From NCBI GenBank assembly GCA_902805615.1, contig CADCTQ010000195.1:1-40475 (forward strand): DNA of 40,475 bases, written 5' to 3'. The translations under genes and the position numbers were made by a program. A model generated the notes under the pieces. That model did no database searches. It was given only the letters and a program-made list of their open reading frames with translations, and was not told the origin of the DNA. This stretch comes from an uncultured Cytophagales bacterium (lineage in GTDB: Bacteria; Bacteroidota; Bacteroidia; Cytophagales; 172606-1). This document shows positions 1 through 8,055 of this stretch, piece by piece (the stretch's first letter is position 1; each line of letters begins with the position of its first letter).

Positions 1-581
1 CCGAACTGAAGGAGCGGTCCGCCCGGTACGCCGCGGCGCTCAAAGGGCTGTGGGACGAAAAGGCGGGCATTTTCCTCAACCGCCGCACCGACACGGGAGC
101 GCCCAACCCCCGCATCTCCCCCACCAACTTCTACCCGCTGCTGGCCGGGGTCGCCACGCCGCAGCAAGCCGCCCGCATGATGAAGGAACACTACTTCAAC
201 GCGAAAGAATTCGGCGGGGAATGGGTGCTGCCCTCGGCCCCGCGCAACGACCCGGCCTACCCCGAACAAGACTACTGGCGGGGCCGCATCTGGGGGCCGC
301 TCCACTTCCTGGTGTACCTGGGCCTGCGCAATTACGCCCTGCCGGAAGCCCGCCAACACCTCGCCAGCAACGGGAATGCCCTGCTGCTGAACACCTTCCG
401 CAAGACAGGCATGGTGCACGAGAACTACAACGCCGTCACCGGCAACGGCATCGACGCCGGCGACCCGCTCAACCGCAGCGACTCTTTTTACCACTGGGGC
501 GGCCTGCTGGGGCTGCCGGCACTCTACGAAGCCGGGGTCATGGGCCCCTCGAAAGCAACCCTTCAAAAAAACCGGAAATGA
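1..581 (+). CDS. C-terminal part of a GH63/MGH1-like glycoside hydrolase (5' end outside window)
   Basis: The reading frame is open from base 3 to the TGA at 579-581 and gives about 192 residues of an enzyme that starts upstream. The visible part resembles the end of an (alpha/alpha)6-barrel glycosidase of the GH63/GH37/MGH1 type: a segment ending in SPTNFYPLLAG, then YWRGRIWGPLHFLVYLGLR, then MVHENYNAVTG and a final SDSFYHWGGLLGLPALYE. In such families the pattern of Tyr/Trp plus Arg-Gly-x-x-Trp lines the sugar pocket. The exact substrate (alpha-glucoside, mannosylglycerate or trehalose) cannot be told from the C-terminus. Its stop overlaps the start of the next gene by ATGA, so the two are probably translationally coupled. 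It has no T9SS sorting domain. Confidence 0.8.
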   Translation, partial: ELKERSARYAAALKGLWDEKAGIFLNRRTDTGAPNPRISPTNFYPLLAGVATPQQAARMMKEHYFNAKEFGGEWVLPSAPRNDPAYPEQDYWRGRIWGPLHFLVYLGLRNYALPEARQHLASNGNALLLNTFRKTGMVHENYNAVTGNGIDAGDPLNRSDSFYHWGGLLGLPALYEAGVMGPSKATLQKNRK

Positions 582-3076
582 GTAAACGATTGACCTTTTT
601 CTTTGCGCTCCTGCTGGGGGCAAGTACACTGCCGGCGCACGGCTTCCAACCAAACCGCACCAACCGCACCGCACCCGTTCCCCAGGTGCTCTGGTACCGC
701 CAGCCGGCGTGGCAACCCGAGGGCCAGCCCTACGGCCAGAAGCCGCCGGGGCCGCGCCAGGGCTGGGTAGAGGCCCTGCCCGTCGGCAACGGCCGGATGG
801 GGGCCATGGTGTTTGGCGGCACCCGCCGGGAACGCATTCAGCTCAACGAGGAAAGCGTATGGGATGGCTACCAATCCGACCGCAACAACCCCGAAGCCTT
901 GAAAGCGCTGCCGGAAGTCCGGCGGCTCATTTTTGCGGGCAAAAACGAAGAAGCCACCCAACTGGCGGCCCAATCGCTAATGGGCGTACCCACCAGCCGG
1001 GTGAAGTCCTTCCAGCCCCTGGGCGACCTGTTCATCGAGTTTCCGGGTTTGCCCGAAAATGTGTCGGGGTACTCCCGCGACTTGAGCCTGGATTCGGCCC
1101 TCGCCCGGGTGCGGTTCAAAGCGGCCGGTATTGGCTACCGCCGCGAAGTGTTCGCGTCCCACCCCGATGGCGTGATTGTCGTGCGGCTGGCCGCCGACAA
1201 GCCCCGTAGCATTACGGCCCGCATTTCGCTCACCCGCGAAGGCAACGACCATTCGGTCGCCAGTGTAAAGGGGACCAACCGCCTGCTGCTGCAAGGACAA
1301 ACCCCGGCGGTGGACCCGACGGGCCGCAAAACCGGCATCCGCTTTACGGGAGGCGTGCAGGCTGTGGCCAAAGGGGGCCGCGTTGGCAACCAGGACGGCG
1401 TGATTACGATCACCGGTGCCGACGAGGTGCTGCTGCTGGTGGGTGCGGCCACCAGCTACGGCGGCAAAGACCCCGAACGGGTGGGTCGCGAAGGGCTGGA
1501 ACGGGCCGCGGCCAAAAGCTACGGAGTCCTCCGGCAGGCGCACATCCGCGACCACCAGGCGCTGTTTGGCCGCGTGGCCCTGCAACTGGGCGCAGCCGCC
1601 GACCCCTTCGCCCTCTCCACCGCGGAACGGCTCGAAAAGGTGCGGGCCGGCGGGACTGACGACTACCTTTCCGCGCTGCATTTCGGGTACGGCCGTTACC
1701 TGCTCATTGCCTGTTCCCGGCCCGGCGACCTGCCGGCCAACCTGCAGGGTATCTGGAATGACCGGATGGTAGCGCCCTGGCAATCGGATTACCACACCAA
1801 CATCAACCTGCAAATGAACTATTGGCCCGCCGAGGTGGCGAGCCTGCCCGAATGCCACCTGCCGCTGTTTGCGCTGATGGATTCGCTGGCCGTGCACGGG
1901 GCCAGGACCGCCAAAGTCCACTACGGCGCCCGGGGCTGGGTGGTGCACCACCTGACGGACCTGTTCTGGTACACGCCGCCCGCCGACGGGGTGCACGGTG
2001 TGTGGCCGGTGGGCGGGGCGTGGCTGGCCCGCCATCCCTGGGAACATTTTCTCTACAGCCGCGACGCCAGGTTTCTCCGGGAACGGGGCTACCCGCTCAT
2101 GAAAGGGGCCGCCGAATTCATGCTCGATTTCCTGGTGGAAGTGCCGGCGGGCCTGCCGATGGCCGGCAAGCTGGTCACCAACCCGTCCCATTCGCCCGAA
2201 AACCGGTTCCGCAAGGCCGACGGCACCGAATCCATGTTCACCTACGGGGCCACCATGGATTTGCAGATCACCCGCGAACTGTTCACCCACTGCCTGGAAG
2301 CCATTGCGGTGCTGGGCAAGGACCAGCCGTTTGATGCCGCCTTCAAGGCGGAACTGGAAAAAGCCCTCGCGCGGCTGGCCCCGGTGCAGGTCAGTCCCAA
2401 CACGGGCCGCATCCAGGAGTGGATGGAAGATTACGCCGAACCCGAGCCGGGCCACCGGCACATGTCGCACCTGTACGGCCTGTACCCCGCCAACCAGATT
2501 TCGCCCCGCCGCTCGCCGGAACTCGTCCAGGCCGCCCGCAAATCGCTGGAAGGGCGACTGAACACCGGCGGGATCGGCTTCAGCAGCGGCGGCGGCACGG
2601 GCTGGAGCCGGTCGTGGCTCACGCTGTTCTACGCCCGGCTCCTGGACAAGCAGGAGGCGTACAAGCACCACCAGGCGCTGCTGGCCAATTTCCTGCTGCC
2701 CAACCTGTTCGGGGACCATCCGCCCTTCCAGATTGACGCCAACTTCAGCGGGGCCGCCGGGGTGGCCGAAATGCTCCTGCAAAGCCACGAAGACGAACTT
2801 TCCCTGCTGCCGGCATTGCCCCCGCAGTGGGCAAGCGGCCGGGTGCAGGGACTCCGGGGCCGGGGCGGCTATACCGTAGACCTGCAATGGCGGGACGGCC
2901 GGCTGGCGCAGGCCGACGTTCACGCCTCCGGAAACGGCACCTGCCGGGTGCGCGCCGACGGGCCGGTGCAGGTGACGCTGAACGGAAAGACGGTGGAAAG
3001 CCGCCCCGCCGGGGAGGGCGTGGTCACGTTTGCCGTTGCCGCCGGGAAAACCTACCGGCTGACGGCGGCCCGGTAG
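578..3076 (+). CDS. GH95 alpha-L-fucosidase, exported
   Basis: An 832-residue protein with a signal peptide (about residues 1-22; MSKRLTFFFALLLGASTLPA). The N-terminal beta-sandwich has the GH95 hallmark ALPVGNGRMGAMVFGG (67-81) and IQLNEESVWDG. The (alpha/alpha)6 barrel carries HTNINLQMNYWP (406-417), whose Asn408 and Asn410 match the two Asn residues that activate water in this inverting family. SPEN gives Glu541, the likely general acid, and FQIDANF gives Asp720, matching the third conserved catalytic position. The usual FQIDGNFG reads FQIDANFS here, a mild variant. GH95 enzymes release terminal alpha-1,2-linked L-fucose, or galactose in some plant-glycan members. The start at 578 is chosen because it gives the signal peptide and the ATGA overlap; the frame stays open further upstream but only as a shadow of the preceding gene. 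Confidence 0.93.
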   Translation: MSKRLTFFFALLLGASTLPAHGFQPNRTNRTAPVPQVLWYRQPAWQPEGQPYGQKPPGPRQGWVEALPVGNGRMGAMVFGGTRRERIQLNEESVWDGYQSDRNNPEALKALPEVRRLIFAGKNEEATQLAAQSLMGVPTSRVKSFQPLGDLFIEFPGLPENVSGYSRDLSLDSALARVRFKAAGIGYRREVFASHPDGVIVVRLAADKPRSITARISLTREGNDHSVASVKGTNRLLLQGQTPAVDPTGRKTGIRFTGGVQAVAKGGRVGNQDGVITITGADEVLLLVGAATSYGGKDPERVGREGLERAAAKSYGVLRQAHIRDHQALFGRVALQLGAAADPFALSTAERLEKVRAGGTDDYLSALHFGYGRYLLIACSRPGDLPANLQGIWNDRMVAPWQSDYHTNINLQMNYWPAEVASLPECHLPLFALMDSLAVHGARTAKVHYGARGWVVHHLTDLFWYTPPADGVHGVWPVGGAWLARHPWEHFLYSRDARFLRERGYPLMKGAAEFMLDFLVEVPAGLPMAGKLVTNPSHSPENRFRKADGTESMFTYGATMDLQITRELFTHCLEAIAVLGKDQPFDAAFKAELEKALARLAPVQVSPNTGRIQEWMEDYAEPEPGHRHMSHLYGLYPANQISPRRSPELVQAARKSLEGRLNTGGIGFSSGGGTGWSRSWLTLFYARLLDKQEAYKHHQALLANFLLPNLFGDHPPFQIDANFSGAAGVAEMLLQSHEDELSLLPALPPQWASGRVQGLRGRGGYTVDLQWRDGRLAQADVHASGNGTCRVRADGPVQVTLNGKTVESRPAGEGVVTFAVAAGKTYRLTAAR

Positions 3077-3163
3077 GATGGGTAAAAAAACGACCCCGGT
3101 CCGCCTGACGGGAGAATCGGGAAAGCTTCGGCCACATTCTGAAACAATTGAACATCAATTACT

Positions 3164-3388
3164 ATGAACTGGTTAATGAGCCCTTACGTAGATCTGAATG
3201 CCGTAGCCGCGCAGTTGTACGGCGGAGGCAGCCGCCTCCACACGCGGCGGTTGCAGGACCGGTTGCGGGGTGCGACGCCTTTCAAACCGTGGGAACTGGA
3301 GCGACTGGAAGTCATCCATCGCCAGGTGCTCCAGGAGATCAGCGGGAATGAGGTCCGGGAAGAAGCGGCGTTGCTGGAGGTGGCGTGA
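3164..3388 (+). CDS. Small protein of unknown function, 74 residues
   Basis: I do not recognise a named family. The translation looks like a real soluble protein rather than a shadow: it begins MNWLMSPYVDLNAVAAQLYG, has a basic middle with several Arg residues, and ends in an amphipathic helix around WELERLEVIHRQVLQEIS. No Cys, no membrane segment and no signal peptide are present. Its shape resembles short hypothetical proteins seen in Cytophagales genomes, possibly helical nucleic-acid-binding proteins, but that is only an impression. It follows the GH95 gene by 87 bp on the same strand. No clear ribosome-binding site is visible, as is usual in Bacteroidota. An overlapping frame from 3148 is less protein-like. 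Confidence 0.5.
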   Translation: MNWLMSPYVDLNAVAAQLYGGGSRLHTRRLQDRLRGATPFKPWELERLEVIHRQVLQEISGNEVREEAALLEVA

Positions 3389-3474
3389 GCTTACGCGTAG
3401 GCGCAGCAACCTACTCTTTGCACGGGGCTTGTATCTTCCTGATTTTCGGAAATATGCATTTCCCCCGGAAGCAG

Positions 3475-3835
3475 ACCACCCCTGTCCCCTCCTTGATGGA
3501 GGCTACGATTAGGACACTTTGTGAAATTGTGCGAAAAGTGGTCAGTGAAGACACTGACCACGGCAGCAAGAGACACCGACAACGGCACGGGACTACCTCC
3601 ATGAAGATCCGCACGCCGCCGTCAGTGTCTGCCGCCGTCAGTGTCTGGATGACGGCTCGGGATGGTCTTTGGAGCAGGTTCCACAAAGTGTCCTAATCGT
3701 AGCCTTGAAAAAATGAGGGGAACCGTAACCACCGGCTGCGTGGCAAGAAGACGTACCCGATCCGACGCGTTTCCCTGTCAGTGCGGCGCATGGGCACGGC
3801 TCCCCTCCTTTTTGCAAGGAGGGGCCGGGGGTGGT
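3475..3835. repeat. Palindromic intergenic element, copy 1, interrupted by a MITE-like insert
   Basis: The left end (3475-3496) reads ACCACCCCTGTCCCCTCCTT..., and the right end (up to 3835) is its inverted complement with a few changes. The core between 3709 and 3810, in reverse orientation, matches copy 2 at 6053-6200, including a shared block around ATCGGGTACG and ACGCAGCCG. Without the insert at 3497-3702 the copy would be about 155 bp, close to the 148 bp of copy 2. It has no coding capacity and lies between the small gene and the beta-helix gene. Confidence 0.7.
3497..3702. mobile_element. MITE-like element nested in the palindromic repeat
   Basis: A perfect 23-bp inverted repeat pairs 3501-3523 (GGCTACGATTAGGACACTTT...) with 3682-3704. 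The flanks share CCTTGA (3491-3496 and 3703-3708), a candidate 4-6 bp target duplication; copy 2 of the host repeat shows the uninterrupted site CCTCCTTGAAAAAAG. The exact ends are uncertain by a few bases. The interior has a 10-bp perfect hairpin (GTGGTCAGTG, 3538-3547, with 3552-3561) and a perfect tandem pair of a 16-mer (3615-3630, 3631-3646). There is no transposase, so any movement would depend on one supplied from elsewhere. Confidence 0.65.
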
Positions 3836-3880
3836 TTTCCCTGCCAACTCATTCATCACCAAAAACACACCGGTCCGGTA

Positions 3881-5980
3881 ATGTCCATTCCTCATTCAAA
3901 TGATTTAAGACCGATCGTTCCTTTGCAAAAAGTGATTGCCGCCCGGCGTACCCGCCGCCTCACCCGGGGCGTTGCAACGGTACTGCTCCTGGTGGCGCTG
4001 GCCGGCACCGGCTACGGCCGCAACTACTACTTGTCCGGCAGCGGCAGCGACCGGGCGGGCGGCACCAGTCCCCGGACCGCCTGGCAAAGCCTCGCCCGGC
4101 TCGCCAAAGCCACCCTCCGGCCCGGCGACACGGTTTTCTTCCGGCGCGGCGACGCGTTCCCGGGTTCGGTATCCCTGCGGCACTCGGGTACCGCGGCGGC
4201 CCCGATCGTGTTCACGGCCTACGGGGAAGGAGCTCTTCCGGTACTTACCGGGGCCGTGCCGGTGGGAAGCTGGCAGGGAGCCGGCCCCGGCCGCTACGAG
4301 GCGCCGGTGGCCGGACGGGTGTACGAACTGTTCGTGAACGGCCGGCGCTTCACCCCGGCCCGCTACCCCAACACCGGCTTTCTAACGATTGACCAGGGTT
4401 TCGGCAAAGACTCCATCCGCAGTGCCGCCCTGACCCAGCCCGACGGCCACTGGAACGGGGCCACGCTGCGCCTGCGCACCATTGACTGGGCCTACGAAAC
4501 CCGTACGGTGGGGCAGTACGCGCGGGGGCTGCTGGTCCAGGCCCGGCAGGAACGCTACGACATCGAAAAAAGCTTCGCGGAACGCACCCGGCAGGGGCGC
4601 ACCGGCGTGTATGACTTCCGCAAGGGATACGGCTTTTACCTGGAGGGCCTGCCCCAGATGCTGGATTCGGCGGGTGAATGGCACTGGCAGCGGGGCCGCC
4701 TGCGGGTGCAGTTTCCTGCGGGAACCGATCCGCAAACCGCCCGGGTGGAAGTTTCGCTGCACCCCTACGGCCTGTGGCTGGCCCCCGGCACCCGCCACGT
4801 GCGGGTGGCGCACCTGCAATTCGAAAAATACGAAAAGGCGGCCATCGGCGGCAGCCACGGCCTGGTGGACGTCGGCGTGGCCCACAACGCCATCCGGCAG
4901 ATTCACGGGGTGGGCGTGCTGCTGGACAGCGCCGCCACGGACTGTTTCGTGCGGCACAACCGCCTCGCCGACGTGCTGGGCCGGGGCATTGCCGCCCTCG
5001 AACCGGTGCGCCTGGACGTGTCGCACAACGAACTGCGCCGCATCGGGCTCGAACGCGGCCAGGGCTGGACGGGCGTCAACGGGGCGACGGCCATCCTGGT
5101 CCACAACGTGGAACGGAAAAAGCAAACCGATACCACCTATTCCCACCACAACACCGTGGGGTGGAACCGCGTGGACAGCGTCGGCTACAACGGCATCCGC
5201 GTGGACGGGCACCACAACCTGGTGGAATACAACCTGATCGAGCATTGCGGCCTGACGCTCAACGACGGGGCCAACCTCTACTGCTTCGCGCAGGCGCCGG
5301 GCGTCACGCACCATTCCGTGTTCCGGCGCAACATCATCCGCTACGGCGTGGGCGACAACCTGGCGACGCCGGCCAACGACATCCTGGTGTTCGGCATTTA
5401 CCTCGACAACAATACGCACGACGTGCGGGTGGAGGAAAACACGGTGACGGGCATTTCTTCCAGCGGCATGGTCAACAACGACGCTTCGTTCCGCAATACG
5501 TTCCGCAAAAACACGGTGTTCGACTGCTCCGACGGGCTGGGCTTTGCCGAATGGGGCAACCTGGGCAAAATCCGCGACAACGTGGTGGAGGAAAACGTGT
5601 TCGTGGGTACCCACCCGGCCCAGCACGCCGTGAGCCTGCGCAACTTCATCGGCCCGACGCTGGACGCCGGCACGTTTGACCGCAACACGTACGTGAACCT
5701 GACGACCACCACGCCCTTTTACTACGAAACCAAGCAGGTGCCCCAGAACGTCAAGTTGCTCCTGCCGCTGCCCCAGTGGCAAAAGCTGACCGGGCAGGAT
5801 GCCGGCAGCCGCTTCGTTTCGGCCGCCACCGACTGGGCCCGGACCCGCACGGCCAAATTGCTGGTCAACGCTTCCGATCAGGACTGCGAGGTGCCCGCCG
5901 AAGGGCTGGACCTGGACGGGAAACCGCTGGGCGGCACGGTACACCTGGAACCCTTCGGGTCGCGGGTCGTCTTCCAGTGA
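3881..5980 (+). CDS. Secreted right-handed parallel beta-helix protein (pectate-lyase-like fold)
   Basis: A 699-residue protein with an Arg-rich N-terminus followed by the hydrophobic stretch GVATVLLLVALAGTG (about 30-44), a signal peptide. The mature N-terminus NYYLSGSGSD and the motif LRPGDTVFFRRGD are typical of the entry to NosD/pectate-lyase-like beta-helix proteins. From about residue 250 to 620 the chain shows repeated short strands of the type HNxIRxxxGxGV, NxVDSVGYNGIRVDG and EENTVTGISSSGM, the coils of a right-handed helix. The last 60 residues form a separate cap (VNASDQDCEV to RVVFQ). Such proteins are often polysaccharide lyases or hydrolases, but no specific catalytic set can be named. 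The ATG at 3881 is chosen because upstream in-frame sequence lies in the repeat element; a GTG at 3932 could shorten the basic n-region. No T9SS tail. Confidence 0.82.
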   Translation: MSIPHSNDLRPIVPLQKVIAARRTRRLTRGVATVLLLVALAGTGYGRNYYLSGSGSDRAGGTSPRTAWQSLARLAKATLRPGDTVFFRRGDAFPGSVSLRHSGTAAAPIVFTAYGEGALPVLTGAVPVGSWQGAGPGRYEAPVAGRVYELFVNGRRFTPARYPNTGFLTIDQGFGKDSIRSAALTQPDGHWNGATLRLRTIDWAYETRTVGQYARGLLVQARQERYDIEKSFAERTRQGRTGVYDFRKGYGFYLEGLPQMLDSAGEWHWQRGRLRVQFPAGTDPQTARVEVSLHPYGLWLAPGTRHVRVAHLQFEKYEKAAIGGSHGLVDVGVAHNAIRQIHGVGVLLDSAATDCFVRHNRLADVLGRGIAALEPVRLDVSHNELRRIGLERGQGWTGVNGATAILVHNVERKKQTDTTYSHHNTVGWNRVDSVGYNGIRVDGHHNLVEYNLIEHCGLTLNDGANLYCFAQAPGVTHHSVFRRNIIRYGVGDNLATPANDILVFGIYLDNNTHDVRVEENTVTGISSSGMVNNDASFRNTFRKNTVFDCSDGLGFAEWGNLGKIRDNVVEENVFVGTHPAQHAVSLRNFIGPTLDAGTFDRNTYVNLTTTTPFYYETKQVPQNVKLLLPLPQWQKLTGQDAGSRFVSAATDWARTRTAKLLVNASDQDCEVPAEGLDLDGKPLGGTVHLEPFGSRVVFQ

Positions 5981-6052
5981 GTCCCGGCCGGCCCCGGTAA
6001 ACGCATTTTTCAGACACGTTTGTTTTTGATGATGAATCGGTTGATAGAAAAA

Positions 6053-6200
6053 ACCACCCCTGTCCCCTCCTTGAAAAAAGAAGAGGAACTGTGCCCCTCG
6101 GCTGCGGCTGGAGGGAAAGTATCGTATCGGGTACGCATCTTGCTGACGCAGCCGATTGGCCGAGTTCCCCTCCTTTTTTCAAGGAGGGGGCAGGGGTGGT
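6053..6200. repeat. Palindromic intergenic element, copy 2 (148 bp, 28-bp terminal inverted repeats)
   Basis: Positions 6053-6080 (ACCACCCCTGTCCCCTCCTT then GAAAAAAG) pair with 6173-6200 at 27 of 28 positions. It is the intact counterpart of the element at 3475-3835, in the opposite orientation. The gap holding it (5981-6243) has no gene. A transcript would form a long hairpin just upstream of the SGNH hydrolase gene, so it may also act on RNA ends; no U-tract follows. Confidence 0.7.
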
Positions 6201-6243
6201 GAAGGGTTATCAAACAACCTATTCCTTTAAAAATCAACCAGCA

Positions 6244-7530
6244 ATGAACCCCATGCCGTCCCCAAAATTCACCGCAGCCGCGGGGGTGCTCTCCGCCCTG
6301 TTGCTGCTGGTCATACGCACACCCCCGAGTTTGGCGCAGGCCGCTCCGGCAATCCCGGAAATCAAGACCCGCGCCGGGCTGCCCGGCGTGGCGGCGATTC
6401 TGGCCCGTGCCGGCGATACGCTGCGCATTGCCTACCTGGGCGGCAGCATCACGCAGGCCGACAACGGCTGGCGGGAACAGAGCCTGGCGCGCATTGCCGG
6501 CCAGCATCCGCGCAACCCGGTGACGCACATCAACGCCGGGGTGGGCGGAACCGGCTCCGACCTGGGCGCCTTCCGGCTGGCCGGCGACGTGTTGCGCAGT
6601 CGTCCGGACCTGGTTTTCGTCGAGTTCGCCGTCAACGATTACAAACGCAATCCGCCCGAAGTGGAGCAATCGGTGGAAGGCATCGTCCGGCAGACCCGGC
6701 GTGCACTGCCCCGGGCGGACATCTGCTTCGTGTACACGCTTTCTTTCGACTCCAAACCCTTCGTGGAGCGGGGGCAATACGCCCCGCCCATTGCCGCCAT
6801 GGAAAAGGTGGCCGAACACTACGGCATTCCCAGCCTCCATTTTGGCCCGGCCGTGTCCGGACTGGAACGCGAGGGAAAGCTGGTTTTCAAGGGGAAGCAG
6901 GCCGAGGCAGCACCGGGCAAAATATTGTTTACCGAAGACGGCGTGCACCCGCTGAAGGACGGCCACGCGGTGTACGCGGAAGTGGTGGCGCGCCGGTTTC
7001 CGGAACTGTTGCGAAGCGGTCGGGCGCCGCGCAAACTGCCGCGTCCGCTGCACGCCAACAACTGGGAAAACGCCCAGACCCTTCCCATCGAACAACCCGC
7101 CCTCACGGGTGATTGGGCGCGGCTGACCCCGGGCACCGATTCGCTGGTCCGCAAACACGCCGCCCGGATGCCGGTGGTGTGGCGTTCGGGCGGGGGCGGG
7201 GCGGCGCTGACCGTGCGGTTCCGGGGCACGCGCATCGGCATCTATGATTTGATTGGTCCCCCGACGGGCCGCATTTTGGTGCAGGTAGACGACCAGCCGG
7301 TGGTACCTCTGCTGCGCTTCGACAAGTACTGCACGTTCTACCGGCTGCACTACTTCCTGCTCGACGAACTGCCCGACGGGGCGCATACGGTCACGTTCCG
7401 CGTGGACGCCGAACGGCCCGACAAGGCGGCGATCCTGGAAAAGGCGCCGGGAACGCCGCTGGGCGCGGAATACGAACCGGCCTGGTGGATGCCGGCCCAA
7501 ATCCTGCTCGTCGGCAAACCCCTCCCCTGA
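6244..7530 (+). CDS. SGNH/GDSL-family hydrolase, exported (probable carbohydrate esterase)
   Basis: A 428-residue protein with a signal peptide (FTAAAGVLSALLLLVIRTPPSLAQA, cut near 32). The SGNH blocks are complete: block I AYLGGSIT with Ser68, block II Gly in NAGVGGTGSD (98-106), block III FAVND with Asn131, and block V EDGVHPLKDGH with Asp232 and His235. From about residue 290 a second, beta-rich domain follows (ALTVRFRGTRIGIYDLIGPP). Family members with this layout remove acyl groups from polysaccharides or act on related esters; the substrate is not readable here. Position between a beta-helix protein and a GH2 enzyme supports a role in stripping acetyl or similar groups so that glycosidases can act. 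The ATG at 6244 gives the signal peptide directly; an in-frame extension upstream would be repeat sequence. Confidence 0.85.
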   Translation: MNPMPSPKFTAAAGVLSALLLLVIRTPPSLAQAAPAIPEIKTRAGLPGVAAILARAGDTLRIAYLGGSITQADNGWREQSLARIAGQHPRNPVTHINAGVGGTGSDLGAFRLAGDVLRSRPDLVFVEFAVNDYKRNPPEVEQSVEGIVRQTRRALPRADICFVYTLSFDSKPFVERGQYAPPIAAMEKVAEHYGIPSLHFGPAVSGLEREGKLVFKGKQAEAAPGKILFTEDGVHPLKDGHAVYAEVVARRFPELLRSGRAPRKLPRPLHANNWENAQTLPIEQPALTGDWARLTPGTDSLVRKHAARMPVVWRSGGGGAALTVRFRGTRIGIYDLIGPPTGRILVQVDDQPVVPLLRFDKYCTFYRLHYFLLDELPDGAHTVTFRVDAERPDKAAILEKAPGTPLGAEYEPAWWMPAQILLVGKPLP

Positions 7531-7586
7531 CGCGGGGAGTGGTGCGTTGCTGGGATCAGGACTTGCTCAAAAAGTATTCTAAAGCC

Positions 7587-7884
7587 GTCAGTGAGCGTAT
7601 GTAATTAACGTTGGACACTGAACGGGACTGGTTGGAGCGTCCACGCTTGAACCCCGCGCACCAGTTGAAGCAAGTGCAGCCGATGGGTACGCAGACAAGC
7701 GTCCACGCTTGCCGATTGGAGTTGTGCTCGGCAGGTAGATATAATGACCAAGCGTGGACGCTTGGGGAAGGGGCTCATCGAATGCGGAGATGTGTGGAAG
7801 GGCAGGGCAAGGGTTCAAGCGTGGACGCTTGAACCAGTCGCGTTCAGTGTTGAACGCTGATCATGTATGTCAGGTCTCACTGAC
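7587..7884. repeat. Foldback element with AAGCGTCCACGCTT palindromes
   Basis: The gap 7531-8055 holds no gene. Within it, 7608-7654 and 7811-7857 form an inverted repeat matching at 41 of 47 positions, and a further inverted GTCAGTGAG (7587-7595) / CTCACTGAC (7876-7884) lies outside. Four near-palindromic cores occur: about 7635-7649 and 7699-7712 in the CC form, and 7753-7766 and 7819-7832 in the GG form (AAGCGTGGACGCTT). A related single copy is at 13500-13523. The structure suggests a non-autonomous foldback or REP-like element. Confidence 0.65.
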
Positions 7885-7936
7885 AGCGGCGTGCGGGCCT
7901 TTGTAAGCGTGGTTCCGGGCCTTGTCATTGACGTTG

Positions 7937-7969
7937 CTGCCGTGATCAGTGTCTCATTGACCACGGCAG
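7937..7969. repeat. Hairpin related to the module inside the 3497-3702 element
   Basis: CTGCCGTGATCA (7937-7948) pairs with TGACCACGGCAG (7958-7969) at 11 of 12 positions. Its reverse complement closely matches 3539-3570, where GGTCAGTGAAGACACTGACC is followed by ACGGCAGCAA. It lies 87 bp before the GH2 start and has no U-tract, so it is more likely a repeat than a terminator. Confidence 0.5.
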
Positions 7970-8055
7970 AAAAAGTCCAGAGAATTATAATAATCTGATG
8001 GACACGGGGCTGGCAACTGAGCTTATTCTAAACCAATTACCGAGAAGTACGCTAA

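Noticed and set aside
977..2923. Long minus-strand open frame (648 codons) opposite the GH95 gene
   Set aside because: The GC-rich codon pattern of the plus-strand gene leaves the antisense frame free of stops. The translation is rich in Gly, Pro, His, Arg and Gln and has no recognisable domain.
7587..7884. CRISPR array suggested by repeated AAGCGTCCACGCTT cores
   Set aside because: The cores are irregularly spaced, alternate in orientation and are themselves palindromic; there are no uniform spacers and no cas genes.
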